Of a stretch of 64,000 bases of DNA, positions 1 to 9,487 are shown piece after piece (position 1 is the stretch's first letter; each line of letters begins with the position of its first letter). The stretch lies in the NCBI GenBank assembly GCA_963702995.1, contig OY969783.1, positions 5,580,001 to 5,644,000 of the forward strand. Direction: 5' to 3'. The notes under the pieces are model-generated. The model searched no databases and was not told the DNA's origin. It saw nothing but the letters and a program-made list of their open reading frames with translations. Source of the stretch: MFD04580-c1 sp963702995 (GTDB lineage: Bacteria; Planctomycetota; Phycisphaerae; Tepidisphaerales; Tepidisphaeraceae). A program made the position numbers and the translations under genes.

Positions 1-97
1 GACGGGTGGAGGCGGACGGTTTCCTCAAGTCTTGGCCTTGGAAATGCCGACGCGTTGTTATGGGGCGTGGTCGCTCCGGCGTTTGGGCGTAGGGCGT

Positions 98-1173
98 ATG
101 CGGAAACTACTGGTTACTGGTTCGTCGGGGTTGATCGGCTCGGAGGTAGTCGCCCACTTTGCGCTGCGCGGGTGGGCGGTCGCCGGGATTGACAACAATC
201 AACGCGCCGACTTTTTCGGCCCCGGCGGCGATACGCGCTGGAACCAACGCCGGCTCCTGGCGGCCCATCCTTCGTTCGGCCATCATGAGCTGGATGTTCG
301 CAACCGTGAGGGTGTGCTGGAGCTGATGGCCACGCTCAAGCCGGACCTGATCGTTCACGCGGCCGCCCAGCCGAGTCATGATCTGGCGGCCGCTCGCCCG
401 TTCGATGATTTCGACGTCAATGCCGGTGGGACACTAAACCTGCTCGAGGCGACGCGGCGCTATCGGCCCGAAGCGGTCTTCGTCCACCTCAGCACGAACA
501 AGGTTTACGGCGACCGCCCGAACACCATCCGCCTGAAGGAGCTGCCGACGCGGTGGGACTACGACGACCCGGCCTACGTCAACGGCATCCCCGAGTGCTT
601 CCCGATCGACCAGAGCAAGCACAGCTTGTTTGGCGCGAGCAAAGTCGCCGGGGACATAATGGTGCAGGAGTACGGCCGCTATTTCGGCATGCGGACCTGC
701 TGCCTTCGCGGCGGCTGCCTGACCGGCCCGAACCATGCCGGCGTCGAGCTGCACGGCTTCCTCTCGTACCTGGTCCGTAGCAACCTGGAGGGCCGACCCT
801 ACACCATCTTCGGCTATCAGGGAAAGCAGGTCCGCGACAACATCCATTCGCACGATGTCGCCTGTTTTATCGAGGCGTTCTGGGGGCGCCGCGGGTCGGC
901 GAGGTGTACAACATCGGCGGCGGACGGGCCAATTCGGTCAGCATCCTGGAAGCGTTCGACCGCGTGGCGGCCGTCACCGGAAAGCGGACGAAGTTTGAAT
1001 ACCAGGGACAGAATCGCGAGGGGGACCACATCTGCTACATTAGTGACCTGCGCAAGCTGTACGCCCACTACCCGGGGTGGCGGTTAACGAAATCGCTTGA
1101 TCAGACGATCGAGGAGATCGTCCGTGGATGGCGTGCGCGCCTCGACGGCAAGAGTGGCCGCGTTGCCGCGTGA
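98..1173 (+). CDS. NAD-dependent sugar epimerase/dehydratase, CDP-paratose 2-epimerase-like (one frameshift)
   Basis: Extended short-chain dehydrogenase that probably epimerises or dehydrates a nucleotide sugar for surface glycans. The ATG at 98 opens directly on a beta strand and the Rossmann motif GSSGLIG (residues about 8-14). An NVGGTLNLLEA-like stretch (here NAGGTLNLLEA), STNKVYGD and GKQVRDNIH follow, as in RfbE-type tyvelose/CDP-paratose epimerases. The usual YxxxK catalytic pair reads F-GAS-K, so the tyrosine is a phenylalanine. I recall related sequences with the same change, but the specificity is unsure. The protein runs in one frame to about 885 and resumes one frame back at GEVYNIGGG (about 900) to the stop at 1173. 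A missing G in the G run near 889 would restore a protein of about 358 residues. It lies at the window edge, so its upstream partners are unknown. Confidence 0.8.
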
Positions 1174-1216
1174 GGTACAGGGGACCCCGTCCACTTAACG
1201 GATGTGACCCCTTTTC

Positions 1217-1437
1217 CGCTCCCAGCGAGCCGCGACCGTGAGGGAGCGGTTGGGTCGCGTCGGAAGTGACATTCGCAAAGCGGCAATAACTCGCCCCAGT
1301 TCGCCAACCGCTCTCTCACCAGACTGTCGAAAAGCCGGTAACAGCGACCTGACGACCGCCGTTTATGAGCGAAACGAAGCATTTTTCAGCGTTTTGGTTT
1401 TTCGACAGTCTGTCACGGTCGCGGCTCGCTGGGAGCG
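1217..1437. repeat. Nested inverted-repeat element (MITE-like or structured RNA)
   Basis: Perfect 25-bp inverted arms lie at 1217-1241 and 1413-1437. Inside them are two further inverted pairs: about 1238-1254 with about 1302-1319 (near-perfect), and 1321-1333 with 1399-1411 (perfect, 13 bp). Folded, this gives an outer stem with two side hairpins, a three-way junction. It fills the gap between the convergent epimerase and methyltransferase genes. No coding sequence was recognised. It could be a non-autonomous mobile element or a structured 3' transcript end; I cannot tell which. Confidence 0.6.
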
Positions 1438-1455
1438 TTCCTTTCGCGAGTCTCG

Positions 1456-2556
1456 CTATGCCCGCGCCTCAAGAACGAGGTTGAACGGGGTCTGGGTGGC
1501 GCGGCGGAAACGGGTGAAACCGCCCGCGGTGACGACTTCCTTCAGTTTGCCCTCTCCTGCCTGGGCGCCCAACGCGGGGCCGCTGTGGGCGATCGATGCG
1601 GGAACGCAGATCATGGTGGAGGCGGCGTAGAAGACGCGGCCGACGGGGTTCAGGTTCTGCTCGGGCGCGTCGCCCGCGAAGGGCTCCACGATCATCCATG
1701 TGCCGTCGGGGGCCAGCGTCTCGTAGACGTGCCGGGCGGCGCCGACGGGGTCGCCCATGTCATGCAGGCAGTCGAAGTGGGCGACGAACGCGAAATCCTT
1801 CCCCGGGTAGTCGGTGCTGCGGGCGACTTCGAACCGGGCCCGGTCGGCGACGCCGGCCGCCTCGGCGCGGCGGCGGGCGAGGGCGATCGATTCCGGGTGG
1901 AAGTCAAAGCCCCAGAAGGTGCTGTTGGGGTAGGCCTTGGCCATCAGGATGGTGGAAGCGCCCAGGCCGCAGCCAACGTCGGCCGCCTTGACGCCGGCGA
2001 TGAGCTTGGCCTCGACCCCGTCGAGCGAGGGGATCCATTGGCTAACGAGGTTGCCCGCGTAGTTGGGTCGAAAGAAGCGCTCGGTGCCGACGAAAAGATC
2101 ATGCGAGTGATCGCACCAGTCGAGTCCTTGGCCGCTGCGAAAGTTGGCCTCCATTCGCGGCACGGCCGCCAGGACGGCGGCGATGATTTGGAAGGCGCCG
2201 GGAAGAAATGCGGGGCTGGTTTCATCCGCAAGCGCGAGCGATTGCTCGGGCGGGAGCGTGTAGGTTTGGGTCGAGGCGTCATAGGTGACGTACCCACCGG
2301 CGGCCTGGTTGTTCAGCCATTCGCGGACGTAGCGCTCGTGCGTCCCCGTGCGGGCGGCGAGCGCCGCGGGGGAGAGCGGGCCGGCGTTGGCCATGGCCTT
2401 GTACAGGCCCAGCCGATCTCCGAGCAGGACGAGGGCCGCACTCATTCCCGCGCCGATGTCTTCCACGGCATGGCCCATGAAGGAATTGAGCTTGTCCGGA
2501 TCGAGCGCGGGCGGGGGAGGCGGGGGCACGACCGACGCCGTGGATGAATCGGGCAT
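1456..2556 (-). CDS. Class I SAM-dependent methyltransferase with N-terminal winged-helix domain
   Basis: Small-molecule or natural-product type O/C-methyltransferase of about 366 residues. The N-terminal third (about residues 20-120) looks like the winged-helix dimerisation domain of this class (LSPAALAARTGTHERYVREW). The Rossmann core follows with SAM-binding motif I ADVGCGLGAST, an acidic turn at WGFDFHPES and the post-motif HFDCLHDMGDP. The ATG at 2556 is chosen because AGAGG lies just upstream on the minus strand. An upstream in-frame start at 2628 would add 24 residues. A proline run follows the start. It is transcribed towards the epimerase gene. The substrate cannot be read from the sequence. 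It resembles the Rv2258c-like methyltransferases more than ubiquinone methylases. Confidence 0.8.
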   Translation of the reverse strand: MPDSSTASVVPPPPPPALDPDKLNSFMGHAVEDIGAGMSAALVLLGDRLGLYKAMANAGPLSPAALAARTGTHERYVREWLNNQAAGGYVTYDASTQTYTLPPEQSLALADETSPAFLPGAFQIIAAVLAAVPRMEANFRSGQGLDWCDHSHDLFVGTERFFRPNYAGNLVSQWIPSLDGVEAKLIAGVKAADVGCGLGASTILMAKAYPNSTFWGFDFHPESIALARRRAEAAGVADRARFEVARSTDYPGKDFAFVAHFDCLHDMGDPVGAARHVYETLAPDGTWMIVEPFAGDAPEQNLNPVGRVFYAASTMICVPASIAHSGPALGAQAGEGKLKEVVTAGGFTRFRRATQTPFNLVLEARA

Positions 2557-2930
2557 TCGGACCTCTGGCAGGTGAAGGTGTTGAGTCGCGGCGAGGCGCA
2601 TCTTTTCAAAGGCGTGCGGCGGAAGCAAGCTTTTGCTGTTTTCTTTTTGCCTCCCGGCAGTGACGTGGTGGAAGTGCCGAGAGGCGAGTTGTCGGCCGGG
2701 GGCCGCGTCGTCGGCGCTTTTCCGCGGTTCGGCCGAGGCGCACTTTTCTCGGTCGCCCGTTTCGGCCAGAATGCCGACGCTGAATTCGGCCCGCCTGGGA
2801 CGACGGTCGTCGCAGGCGGTTGCGAGCGGGTCGCGACAGCGCCAAGCCCGCGCTCATTCATTTTCGCGGCGGAAGTCTCCGGCGCGGCCCTTTGCGGGCG
2901 AACGGAGCGGAACGGCTCCAAGGGAACGAC
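2557..2930. other. Divergent intergenic region
   Basis: Spacer between the minus-strand methyltransferase start and the plus-strand lipoprotein start. It must hold promoters for both. I see no convincing -35/-10 pair, operator or small gene in it. Confidence 0.4.
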
Positions 2931-3269
2931 ATGCGGCAGATGACCTACCGGGCGTGGCGGGCGAAAGCTTTGGGCGGCGGCCTGATGACAGCGGCGGTGG
3001 TTCTATGGGGCGGGGCAATGACTGGGTGCCGGCAGGACGCGACGAAGCCGGCCGCTCCGACGATGACCGAAGGGCCGGCGATGTCGCAGACGAAGATGGA
3101 GGCGCTGATGTCGGCCGACTCGATGATCAGCGACGGCCAGCACACCCGGGACGAAGGCATGCGGATGCGCGCCGACGGAAAGAACGGCGATGACCTGGTG
3201 AAGCAGGGCGAGGCGAAGATCACCGAAGGGTTCTCGCGCAAGGAAAAGGCGATGACGATGCCGGACTGA
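2931..3269 (+). CDS. Small predicted lipoprotein, function unknown
   Basis: A 112-residue protein with a signal peptide (charged MRQMTYRAWRAK, then a hydrophobic stretch) ending in the lipobox-like AMTGC, so Cys33 is the likely lipidated residue. The mature part is short, rich in Met, Lys, Asp and Glu, and predicted helical (around SADSMISDGQHTRDEGM). No catalytic motif was recognised. The ATG at 2931 has AAGGGA about 6 bases upstream. It is probably a periplasm-facing envelope protein. It faces sucA across a shared terminator. Confidence 0.65.
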   Translation: MRQMTYRAWRAKALGGGLMTAAVVLWGGAMTGCRQDATKPAAPTMTEGPAMSQTKMEALMSADSMISDGQHTRDEGMRMRADGKNGDDLVKQGEAKITEGFSRKEKAMTMPD

Positions 3270-3307
3270 CGCGTGCTCTGTATCGTGGCGCGCCCGTGGA
3301 CTGTCAT

Positions 3308-3349
3308 AAAGAAAGCCGCGCGAGAGAAGGCTCTCGGGCGGCTTTCTTC
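3308..3349. terminator. Bidirectional rho-independent terminator
   Basis: A strong GC-rich hairpin has arms GAAAGCCGC-G-CGAGAG and CTCTCG-G-GCGGCTTTC around an AAGG loop. It is flanked by an A run on the left and TTCTTC on the right. It sits between the converging lipoprotein gene (stop 3269) and sucA (stop 3383), so it can end both transcripts. Confidence 0.8.
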
Positions 3350-3382
3350 ATCTTTCTAATCGACGGCCCAGGCGGCAGCGGC

Positions 3383-6300
3383 TCAAGCCGAATCGGACGT
3401 TTGCGACGCGGCCGTCGCCTCGGTGCCGGGGGCGGTTGCGGCCGCCACGCCCGCCGGGACGGCCATCTGCTCCTTCGACGCGGAGGAGAGCACCTTCGGC
3501 CCGGAGGCGGCGGGCGAACCCGCGGCCGCCGGCGAGGCGGTCGCCCCTGCGCCCGCGGCCGCGTTGACCGCCGACGCCGGCTCGGGCGTCTTCAGGTCGA
3601 GCGCGTGCTTCACCAACTCCGCTTCCTCGATCTCGTGCATCTTGATGGAGCCGGTGGCCGGGCTGGCCGCCTCTTCGCGGCCGAAATAGCTGAGGACCAT
3701 CGGGTCGGGGAGTAGCGCCCGGAGGCGATCGGCCATGAACGTCCAGCCCCCGCGGTTCCGCGGCTCTTCCTGGACCCATCCAACCTCGCGCGCATGGCGG
3801 TAACGCGTCAGCGCCGCCTGAATCTCCTTGCGGGGGAACGGGTAGAACTGTTCGACGCGGACGATCGCCACGTCTTCCACCTTTTCCTTTTCGCGTGCCT
3901 TGGCGAGCGTGTAATAAACTTTGCCGGAGCAGAGCAGCACGCGACGAACCTTGTCGCGATCGGCGGCGGTGGCGCGGGCCGGGTCGTCCAGCACCAACTG
4001 AAAGCTCCCTTCGGTGAACTCCTCGACGCGCGACGAGGAGGCGGCCGAGCGGAGCAGGCTCTTGGGCATCATCAGGATGAGCGGCTTGCGGAAGTTCCGC
4101 TTCATTTGGCGCCGCAGCACGTGGAAGTATTGCGCCGGCGTGGTGGGCACCGACACCTGCATGTTGTCTTCGGCGCACAGAGAGAGGAACCGTTCGATAT
4201 AGGCGTTGGAGTGCTCCGGGCCCTGACCCTCGAACCCATGCGGCAGGAGCAGCACCATCCCGTTCATCAACTGCCACTTCGATTCGCAGGCGGCGATGAA
4301 CTGATCGATGATCGGCTGGGCGCCGTTGATGAAGTCGCCGAACTGCGCCTCCCAGACGACCAGAGAGCGGGGGTCGGCGGAGCTGAACCCATACTCGAAC
4401 CCCAGGACCGCGAGCTCGGAGAGCATCGTATTGACGATGGTCAGATGCGCCTGGTCGCTCGTGGAAGGGGTGTGCGACGCGATCGGCGAATCGAGGGTGA
4501 CGGGCTTGGTCTGGGCGCGGGCGGTGGCCTGCCCGGGCGGCGTGCTCTGGCCGTTGGTCCCCGGCCGCGGCTGCGGCGTGACGCCGGGCTCGGCGACCGC
4601 GCCGTCGCCGGCGATGAAGTTCAGCGGCGTATAGGGCTCGCCGGTGTTGTAATCGTTTAGCACGGCATGACGGTGGCTGAAGGTGCCACGCTGGACGTCC
4701 TGCCCGGTGAAACGGACAGGCGTTCCCTCCAGCAACAGGCTGCCGATCGCGAGCATCTCGCCGCAGCCCCAGTCGATCCCCTTGCCGCTGGCGATGGCGT
4801 CGAGCCGATCAGCCAGGAGCTTCTTCAGCTTCGGATGGACGGTAAAGTCGCCGGGGAGCCGGTTGACCCCTTCGCCGATCCGAAGAAGGACCTCTTTCGG
4901 GACAGCCGTCTTGGCGGACCAGTCGGTCGGGTGGCGGTCCATCCCCTTCCAGAGGTTGTTCATGGTCGCGGTGCGCTGGCGAGGTCGGATCTCCTCGGCC
5001 AGCGCCAGGGCCTTCTCCATCCGCTCGCGGGCGATCTTCCGCATTTCTTCCAGAGCGGCGGGGGTGGCCTTGCCCTCACGGACAAGCTGCTCGCCATAGA
5101 GTTCGCGCGTTGTCTTCTTGGCCGCGATCTCCCGGTACATCACCGGCTGGGTGAAGGCAGGCTCATCCTGCTCGTTATGGCCGTGGCGGCGATAGCACCA
5201 CAGGTCGATGAAGACGTCGCACTTGAATTCCTGCCGGAACTGGATCGCGAGCCGGGCCGCCCAGATGGCGGCTTCCGGGTCGTCGCCGTTTACGTGGAAG
5301 ATCGGCGCCTGGATCATCTTCGCGACGTCGGTCGGGTAGGGCGTAAACCGCCCCGACGACGGCGGCGTGGTGAACCCGATCTGGTTGTTGACGATGATGT
5401 GGATTGTCCCGCCGGTCCGGTAGAACGGAAGTTCGGAGAGGTTTAGCGTCTCGTGGACAATCCCCTGCCCGGTGAAGGCGGCATCGCCGTGGATCAGGAT
5501 CGGTACGACGCGGCTGTGGTCCTTGTCGCCGCGGATCTTCTGCTTTGATCGAACGATCCCCTCGACGATCGGATCGACCAGTTCAAGATGGCTGGGGTTG
5601 GGGCTTAAGCCAAGGTGGATGACGCGGCCGCCGGCGGAGGGGCGATCGTTCGCGTAGCCCAAGTGATATTTGACGTCGCCGTCCCCCTCGAACGGCTGAT
5701 GAACGATTGTGTGCTTAAACTCACTGAAGATCACTTCGTACGGTTTATTCAGTACATGGGCCAGGACGTTGAGCCGCCCGCGATGGCTCATCCCCATGCA
5801 CATCTCTTCAACGCCCAGGAGGGCGCCTTCATCGACGACCGTATTCAGCATCGGGACGAGGGCTTCGCCCCCTTCAAGGCTGAAACGTTTAGCGCCCTGC
5901 TGGCGGACGTGGAGGAAGCGTTCAAATTCTTCGGCGGCGACGAGCTGGAACTGGAGCGCGCGGCTTTCCTCGGTCGTGAAGGCCGGGCGGTTGAGGATCG
6001 GCTCCATTCGCTGGGCGAGCCAGTCGCGCTGCGCCTTTTCGGAGATGTTGGTGAACTCGACGCCGATGGTGCCGCAATAGGTCTGGCGCAGCTTGGCAAC
6101 GAGGTCGCGCAGCGTGCCGTCGGTGCGGCCGACGAAGGTGCCCTTGCCGACCTGACGGTCGAGGTCGGCGTCGGTCATGCTGAACTGGGAGAGGTCGAGC
6201 AGCGGATGGTGCGGGCGGTCGTGCGAAAGCGGGTCGAGCCTGGATACGAAATGACCGAGCTCACGGTACGAATGCACGAGGTTGTGAACGCCGATCGTCA

Positions 6301-6487
6301 GGGGCGACGGGCGGGAACCGGGTGAATCGGCGGCGGCGGGGGCGATCCCGCGCCCGCCGGCGAACTCAAACCCGGCGAAGTAAGCCTGCCAGGTCGGGTC
6401 CAGCGAACGAGGGTCGCGCTGGTATTGTTCGTACAGGCGGTCGATGTAATCGGCATTCACCTGGTTCGTAAAATCAAAACGTTCCAT
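3383..6487 (-). CDS. sucA: 2-oxoglutarate dehydrogenase E1 component
   Basis: Thiamine-diphosphate-dependent E1 subunit of the 2-oxoglutarate dehydrogenase complex of the TCA cycle. It decarboxylates 2-oxoglutarate and passes the succinyl group to E2. At 1034 residues it is longer than the usual ~930. The N-terminal E1 segment (DYIDRLYEQYQRDP) is followed by MGMSHRGRLNVL, the ThDP/Mg site GDAAFTGQGIVHETLNLS at about 333-350 and NNQIGFTT at about 366, then the transketolase-like C-terminal domain (FEYGFSSADPRSLVVWEAQFGDF). Two oddities: a Pro/Gly/Thr-rich insertion of about 50 residues around 625-677, before HLTIVNTMLSE, and an Ala/Pro-rich tail of about 65 residues after LDLKTPEP. No E2 or E3 gene lies nearby. 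The ATG at 6487 is preceded by AGGAG on the minus strand. Confidence 0.97.
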   Translation of the reverse strand: MERFDFTNQVNADYIDRLYEQYQRDPRSLDPTWQAYFAGFEFAGGRGIAPAAADSPGSRPSPLTIGVHNLVHSYRELGHFVSRLDPLSHDRPHHPLLDLSQFSMTDADLDRQVGKGTFVGRTDGTLRDLVAKLRQTYCGTIGVEFTNISEKAQRDWLAQRMEPILNRPAFTTEESRALQFQLVAAEEFERFLHVRQQGAKRFSLEGGEALVPMLNTVVDEGALLGVEEMCMGMSHRGRLNVLAHVLNKPYEVIFSEFKHTIVHQPFEGDGDVKYHLGYANDRPSAGGRVIHLGLSPNPSHLELVDPIVEGIVRSKQKIRGDKDHSRVVPILIHGDAAFTGQGIVHETLNLSELPFYRTGGTIHIIVNNQIGFTTPPSSGRFTPYPTDVAKMIQAPIFHVNGDDPEAAIWAARLAIQFRQEFKCDVFIDLWCYRRHGHNEQDEPAFTQPVMYREIAAKKTTRELYGEQLVREGKATPAALEEMRKIARERMEKALALAEEIRPRQRTATMNNLWKGMDRHPTDWSAKTAVPKEVLLRIGEGVNRLPGDFTVHPKLKKLLADRLDAIASGKGIDWGCGEMLAIGSLLLEGTPVRFTGQDVQRGTFSHRHAVLNDYNTGEPYTPLNFIAGDGAVAEPGVTPQPRPGTNGQSTPPGQATARAQTKPVTLDSPIASHTPSTSDQAHLTIVNTMLSELAVLGFEYGFSSADPRSLVVWEAQFGDFINGAQPIIDQFIAACESKWQLMNGMVLLLPHGFEGQGPEHSNAYIERFLSLCAEDNMQVSVPTTPAQYFHVLRRQMKRNFRKPLILMMPKSLLRSAASSSRVEEFTEGSFQLVLDDPARATAADRDKVRRVLLCSGKVYYTLAKAREKEKVEDVAIVRVEQFYPFPRKEIQAALTRYRHAREVGWVQEEPRNRGGWTFMADRLRALLPDPMVLSYFGREEAASPATGSIKMHEIEEAELVKHALDLKTPEPASAVNAAAGAGATASPAAAGSPAASGPKVLSSASKEQMAVPAGVAAATAPGTEATAASQTSDSA

Positions 6488-7496
6488 CGAGATGAACTCC
6501 TCGGACAGTCCGGCAGGGGAAAAGCCGTCTGCCGATCACGCTGTGCGCTTCCGACTTAACGCTGGCATCGCCGCGGCGCGGCTGGCCACGGCCGCCGGAA
6601 TGAGCACGCGGGTCGCCGATCGGCTCGGACATCCTTGCGTGCGAAGATCGTAGGGCGGCCGGTTAATCGAAACTCCCCGGTTGACCGAACTCAAATGTCG
6701 GTCCGACTGCACGAAGTGGGTCGCACTGATACAGACACGCCACCCGGTCGAGGGTTGAACGCCCCGATCGCCGCTGTCTCGGCGCTTCCCGCGGCAGGCG
6801 ACGGAACCCATAGGTCTATCGACCGTCGCGTTGATTCGACAAAACAGACTCGTCGGGCCCGTCCATTCTTCCCACCGAGATCGACTTGGCCGCGGCTCTC
6901 CAAATGAAGTCGATTCGCTACAGGGGTAGGGAAGACTGTAACGCGGAAGCCGACCGGATGCCAAGTCGCAAAGACCTCCTTTTGCTTCAAGAAATGGCAT
7001 TCAAACCCTTCCGGATCCTTGTGGTCAGTCTATGCCGGGGAGGTCGTTTGCGAGAGCGAAACGAGGTCGTACCATCCTGGATCATCCCGCCTGGATCGGT
7101 TGAGCCTGTCGAGGGGGGGCCGCCAGTTGCGACCGTTTGGCAGGGTCCGACTCTGTCTTTGGGCGCCCGCCTTGCGCCCCGCGTTGAAAACAGATGGGGT
7201 ATCGTCCGACTCATACGAGAACATGGAGCTCGCCGTAAAGAGTTGCATTCTTTCGAGTAGCGTAGTTTGTTGAGCTCGCTCCATAACGCTCGGCTTCAGC
7301 ATCTTTTCGCAAATATGTATGCTTATTGGACGCTCCCCGACCCCTGGAGGTATCCAGTTTGCAGACCACCCGCTGTAGCCGTCAGAACCGCGGTTGAGTC
7401 AGGTTGAAGGTTTTCGACGGGTATTGTGTCACAGGGTGTTACGTTCGGGAAAACGCTCCCGCCGGGCCTTTTAACGGCGCGAAAGGATGTCTCAAA
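6488..7496. other. Gene-poor 1-kb spacer
   Basis: About 1 kb between the sucA start and the KGG-repeat gene. Short open frames exist on both strands, but none has a recognisable motif, a good ribosome site or protein-like composition. No tRNA, terminator or clear repeat was found. It probably holds the divergent promoters of sucA and the KGG gene. Confidence 0.5.
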
Positions 7497-7880
7497 ATGG
7501 AGTCGGAAACAAAAACAGCGACACGCGGCTTTGCTTCAATGGACGCTCACAAGCAAAAGGAGATCGCTCGAAAGGGCGGTAAAGCCGCGCACGAGAAAGG
7601 GACGGCGCACGAGTTCACGACGGATGAGGCGCGGGCAGCCGGCCGCAAGGGCGGCGAGCGGGTGAGCGCCAATCGGGAACACATGTCGCGTATCGGGCGA
7701 ATCGGCGGGAAGAGTTCCGCCGGGAAGCGTCAGAGCGGGAACACCGGCTCGAACGCCCACCCGGGCCAGGAGAATGCAACCCACCCGAGCCAGCAGGCGG
7801 AAGGCCATGCTGATAAGGCAAGCCACAACCATTCGCAGTCGCACGCGCACTCATCGACCGGATCCGCCTCGGCCGAGTAA
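7497..7880 (+). CDS. KGG-repeat stress-induced protein
   Basis: A 127-residue hydrophilic protein with three KGG-type motifs (IARKGGKAAHEKG, AGRKGGERVSAN, IGRIGGKSS), each spanning about 20 residues. This is the stress-induced acidophilic repeat found in GsiB/YciG-type proteins. The C-terminal third is low-complexity and rich in His, Ser, Gln and Asn (NHSQSHAHSS). Such proteins are linked to desiccation, osmotic or general stress and are mostly disordered; a role in this organism is inference. The ATG at 7497 is preceded by AAAGGA about 10 bases upstream. A longer in-frame start at 7404 would add an unrelated-looking leader, so I reject it. Confidence 0.8.
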   Translation: MESETKTATRGFASMDAHKQKEIARKGGKAAHEKGTAHEFTTDEARAAGRKGGERVSANREHMSRIGRIGGKSSAGKRQSGNTGSNAHPGQENATHPSQQAEGHADKASHNHSQSHAHSSTGSASAE

Positions 7881-8158
7881 GACCGCCGCTGAACCGTCTG
7901 ACGCCGCGCTTCGCTCGGTTCTATTCCCCGAGCGAAGCGCCGCAATGGATGTCGCCTGCCCGTCGCCTTCCCGCCCTCTCCCGCCGACCGGTGGCATTTT
8001 CCTTAGTCAGCGATAGGATCGAGCCGAACTATCGGAGGTGCTCTCCCATTGACTGCGCCGGCGGGGAGCTGCCCGAGAACGTTCTGCCGTCGCCATCCGA
8101 TCGATCGATCCAATGGCCAGAGCGTGGGAGGAGTGCCGTCCGGCGTTGGGTGATCTTG

Positions 8159-9487
8159 ATGACCTTGTCGGCCAGTTCTGAGCCCACCCGAGAAACGTCG
8201 GTCGAACCGACGGAGCACCGGCGGCCCCATCTAACCTCCCCCGCCTCGGCGCCTTCAGCCGGTCCCGTCGCTTCGCCGCGCGTTCGTAAGTCGAACGGGC
8301 CCTCCCACATTCCTGCATTAGACGGCCTCCGTGGGCTGGCGATCCTTCTCGTCATTTGCTTCCACTTTACGCCGGCCCGGACTCCGTTCACCGGCATTCG
8401 CCTCTCCCTGTTTCATTTGCCGGCGGCGGGGTGGGTCGGCGTCGATCTGTTTTTCGTCCTGTCGGGCTTTTTGATTACGTCAATCCTGTACGACGCGAAA
8501 CCAACGCATGGCTACTTCCGCAACTTTTACATGCGCCGAGTGTTACGTATCTTTCCGCTGTATTACGGCGTGCTCCTGGCGACGTTCCTGGTGGTTCCGG
8601 TCGTCTTCGCACCGGCCGCCCCGCAGTTTCAGGTGATCCGAGCACACCAGTTCTGGCTTTGGGCGTACCTGACGAACTTTGTCGCAATCGACTGGAAGTG
8701 GTTCTCGCACTGCTGGTCGCTGGCGGTCGAAGAGCAGTATTACCTGGTCTGGCCAGCGATCGTCTTCCTGCTGAACCGACGCGCCTTGATGGGCGTTTGC
8801 GTCGCAATGATGGTCGCAGCGCTCGGGATCCGGGTCGGACGAGCGGTGGGCCATTGTGACCTTCAGGCGACATACTATTACACCTTCTGCCGGATGGATG
8901 CCTTGGCGGCCGGCGCGCTGCTTGCGCTGGCGTCCCGAAGCGGCCGCGGGGTGCAAGGGCTGACCAAGTTCGCGCGGGTCACCGGCCCCACTAGCGCGAT
9001 TCTCCTAGTCGGGTTGTACGTCTGGAATGGCGAAACCTTCTCGTTCATGGACCCGCACTGGCGGATCCCGACCGTCGGCTTCTCGTTGCTCGCTATCTTC
9101 TTCGCATCGGTCTTGGTGTGGGCGATTGTTACGCCGGTCTCATCCCATGCGGGGCGAGTATTTGCGAACCCCGTGCTGCGGTTTTTCGGCAAGTACAGCT
9201 ATGGCTTGTACGTCCTCCACGGCCTGTTGCATCCATGGATCGAGACGTTCTCGCCGGTCGATCGGATGGCGGCCGCCCTGCCGAAGGTCATCCCGACCGG
9301 ACCGGCGTTCATCGCCGCGACGTTGATCCAACTGCTGGCGGGGACGGGCATTGCATTGCTGGGAGCGATGCTTAGCTGGAACCTGTATGAGAAGCACTTC
9401 CTGAAGCTGAAAAAGTACTTCGAATATCGAACTCCGACGCTTTCGGAGCCGCTCGACCCTCTCGCGGCGGCGTCGAAGGGGGCTTGA
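8159..9487 (+). CDS. Membrane acyltransferase family 3 (OafA/YrhL-like)
   Basis: Integral membrane O-acyltransferase that would add acetyl or similar groups to an exported polysaccharide. About 442 residues with roughly ten hydrophobic segments. Family signatures are in order: IPALDGLRGLAILLVICFHF near the N-terminus (with the family histidine), GWVGVDLFFVLSGFLITSIL, FYMRRVLRIFPLYY, CWSLAVEEQYYLVWP, RMDALAAGALLAL and YGLYVLHGLLHPW. About 55 Ser/Thr/Pro-rich residues precede the first membrane helix. The start at 8159 (ATG) is a compromise, since no clear ribosome site is visible; an in-frame ATG at 7949 is possible. It is the first gene of the exopolysaccharide locus. Confidence 0.88.
   Translation: MTLSASSEPTRETSVEPTEHRRPHLTSPASAPSAGPVASPRVRKSNGPSHIPALDGLRGLAILLVICFHFTPARTPFTGIRLSLFHLPAAGWVGVDLFFVLSGFLITSILYDAKPTHGYFRNFYMRRVLRIFPLYYGVLLATFLVVPVVFAPAAPQFQVIRAHQFWLWAYLTNFVAIDWKWFSHCWSLAVEEQYYLVWPAIVFLLNRRALMGVCVAMMVAALGIRVGRAVGHCDLQATYYYTFCRMDALAAGALLALASRSGRGVQGLTKFARVTGPTSAILLVGLYVWNGETFSFMDPHWRIPTVGFSLLAIFFASVLVWAIVTPVSSHAGRVFANPVLRFFGKYSYGLYVLHGLLHPWIETFSPVDRMAAALPKVIPTGPAFIAATLIQLLAGTGIALLGAMLSWNLYEKHFLKLKKYFEYRTPTLSEPLDPLAAASKGA

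Noticed and set aside
1585..2547. 320-codon plus-strand frame
   Set aside because: It is antisense to the SAM methyltransferase, rich in Gly/Arg/Val and lacks motifs.
3348..4277. 309-codon minus-strand frame inside sucA
   Set aside because: It overlaps sucA on the same strand in another frame; sucA has full family motifs through this region.
6536..7000. 154-codon minus-strand frame in the gene-poor spacer
   Set aside because: Amino-acid composition looks random, with no ribosome site or motif.
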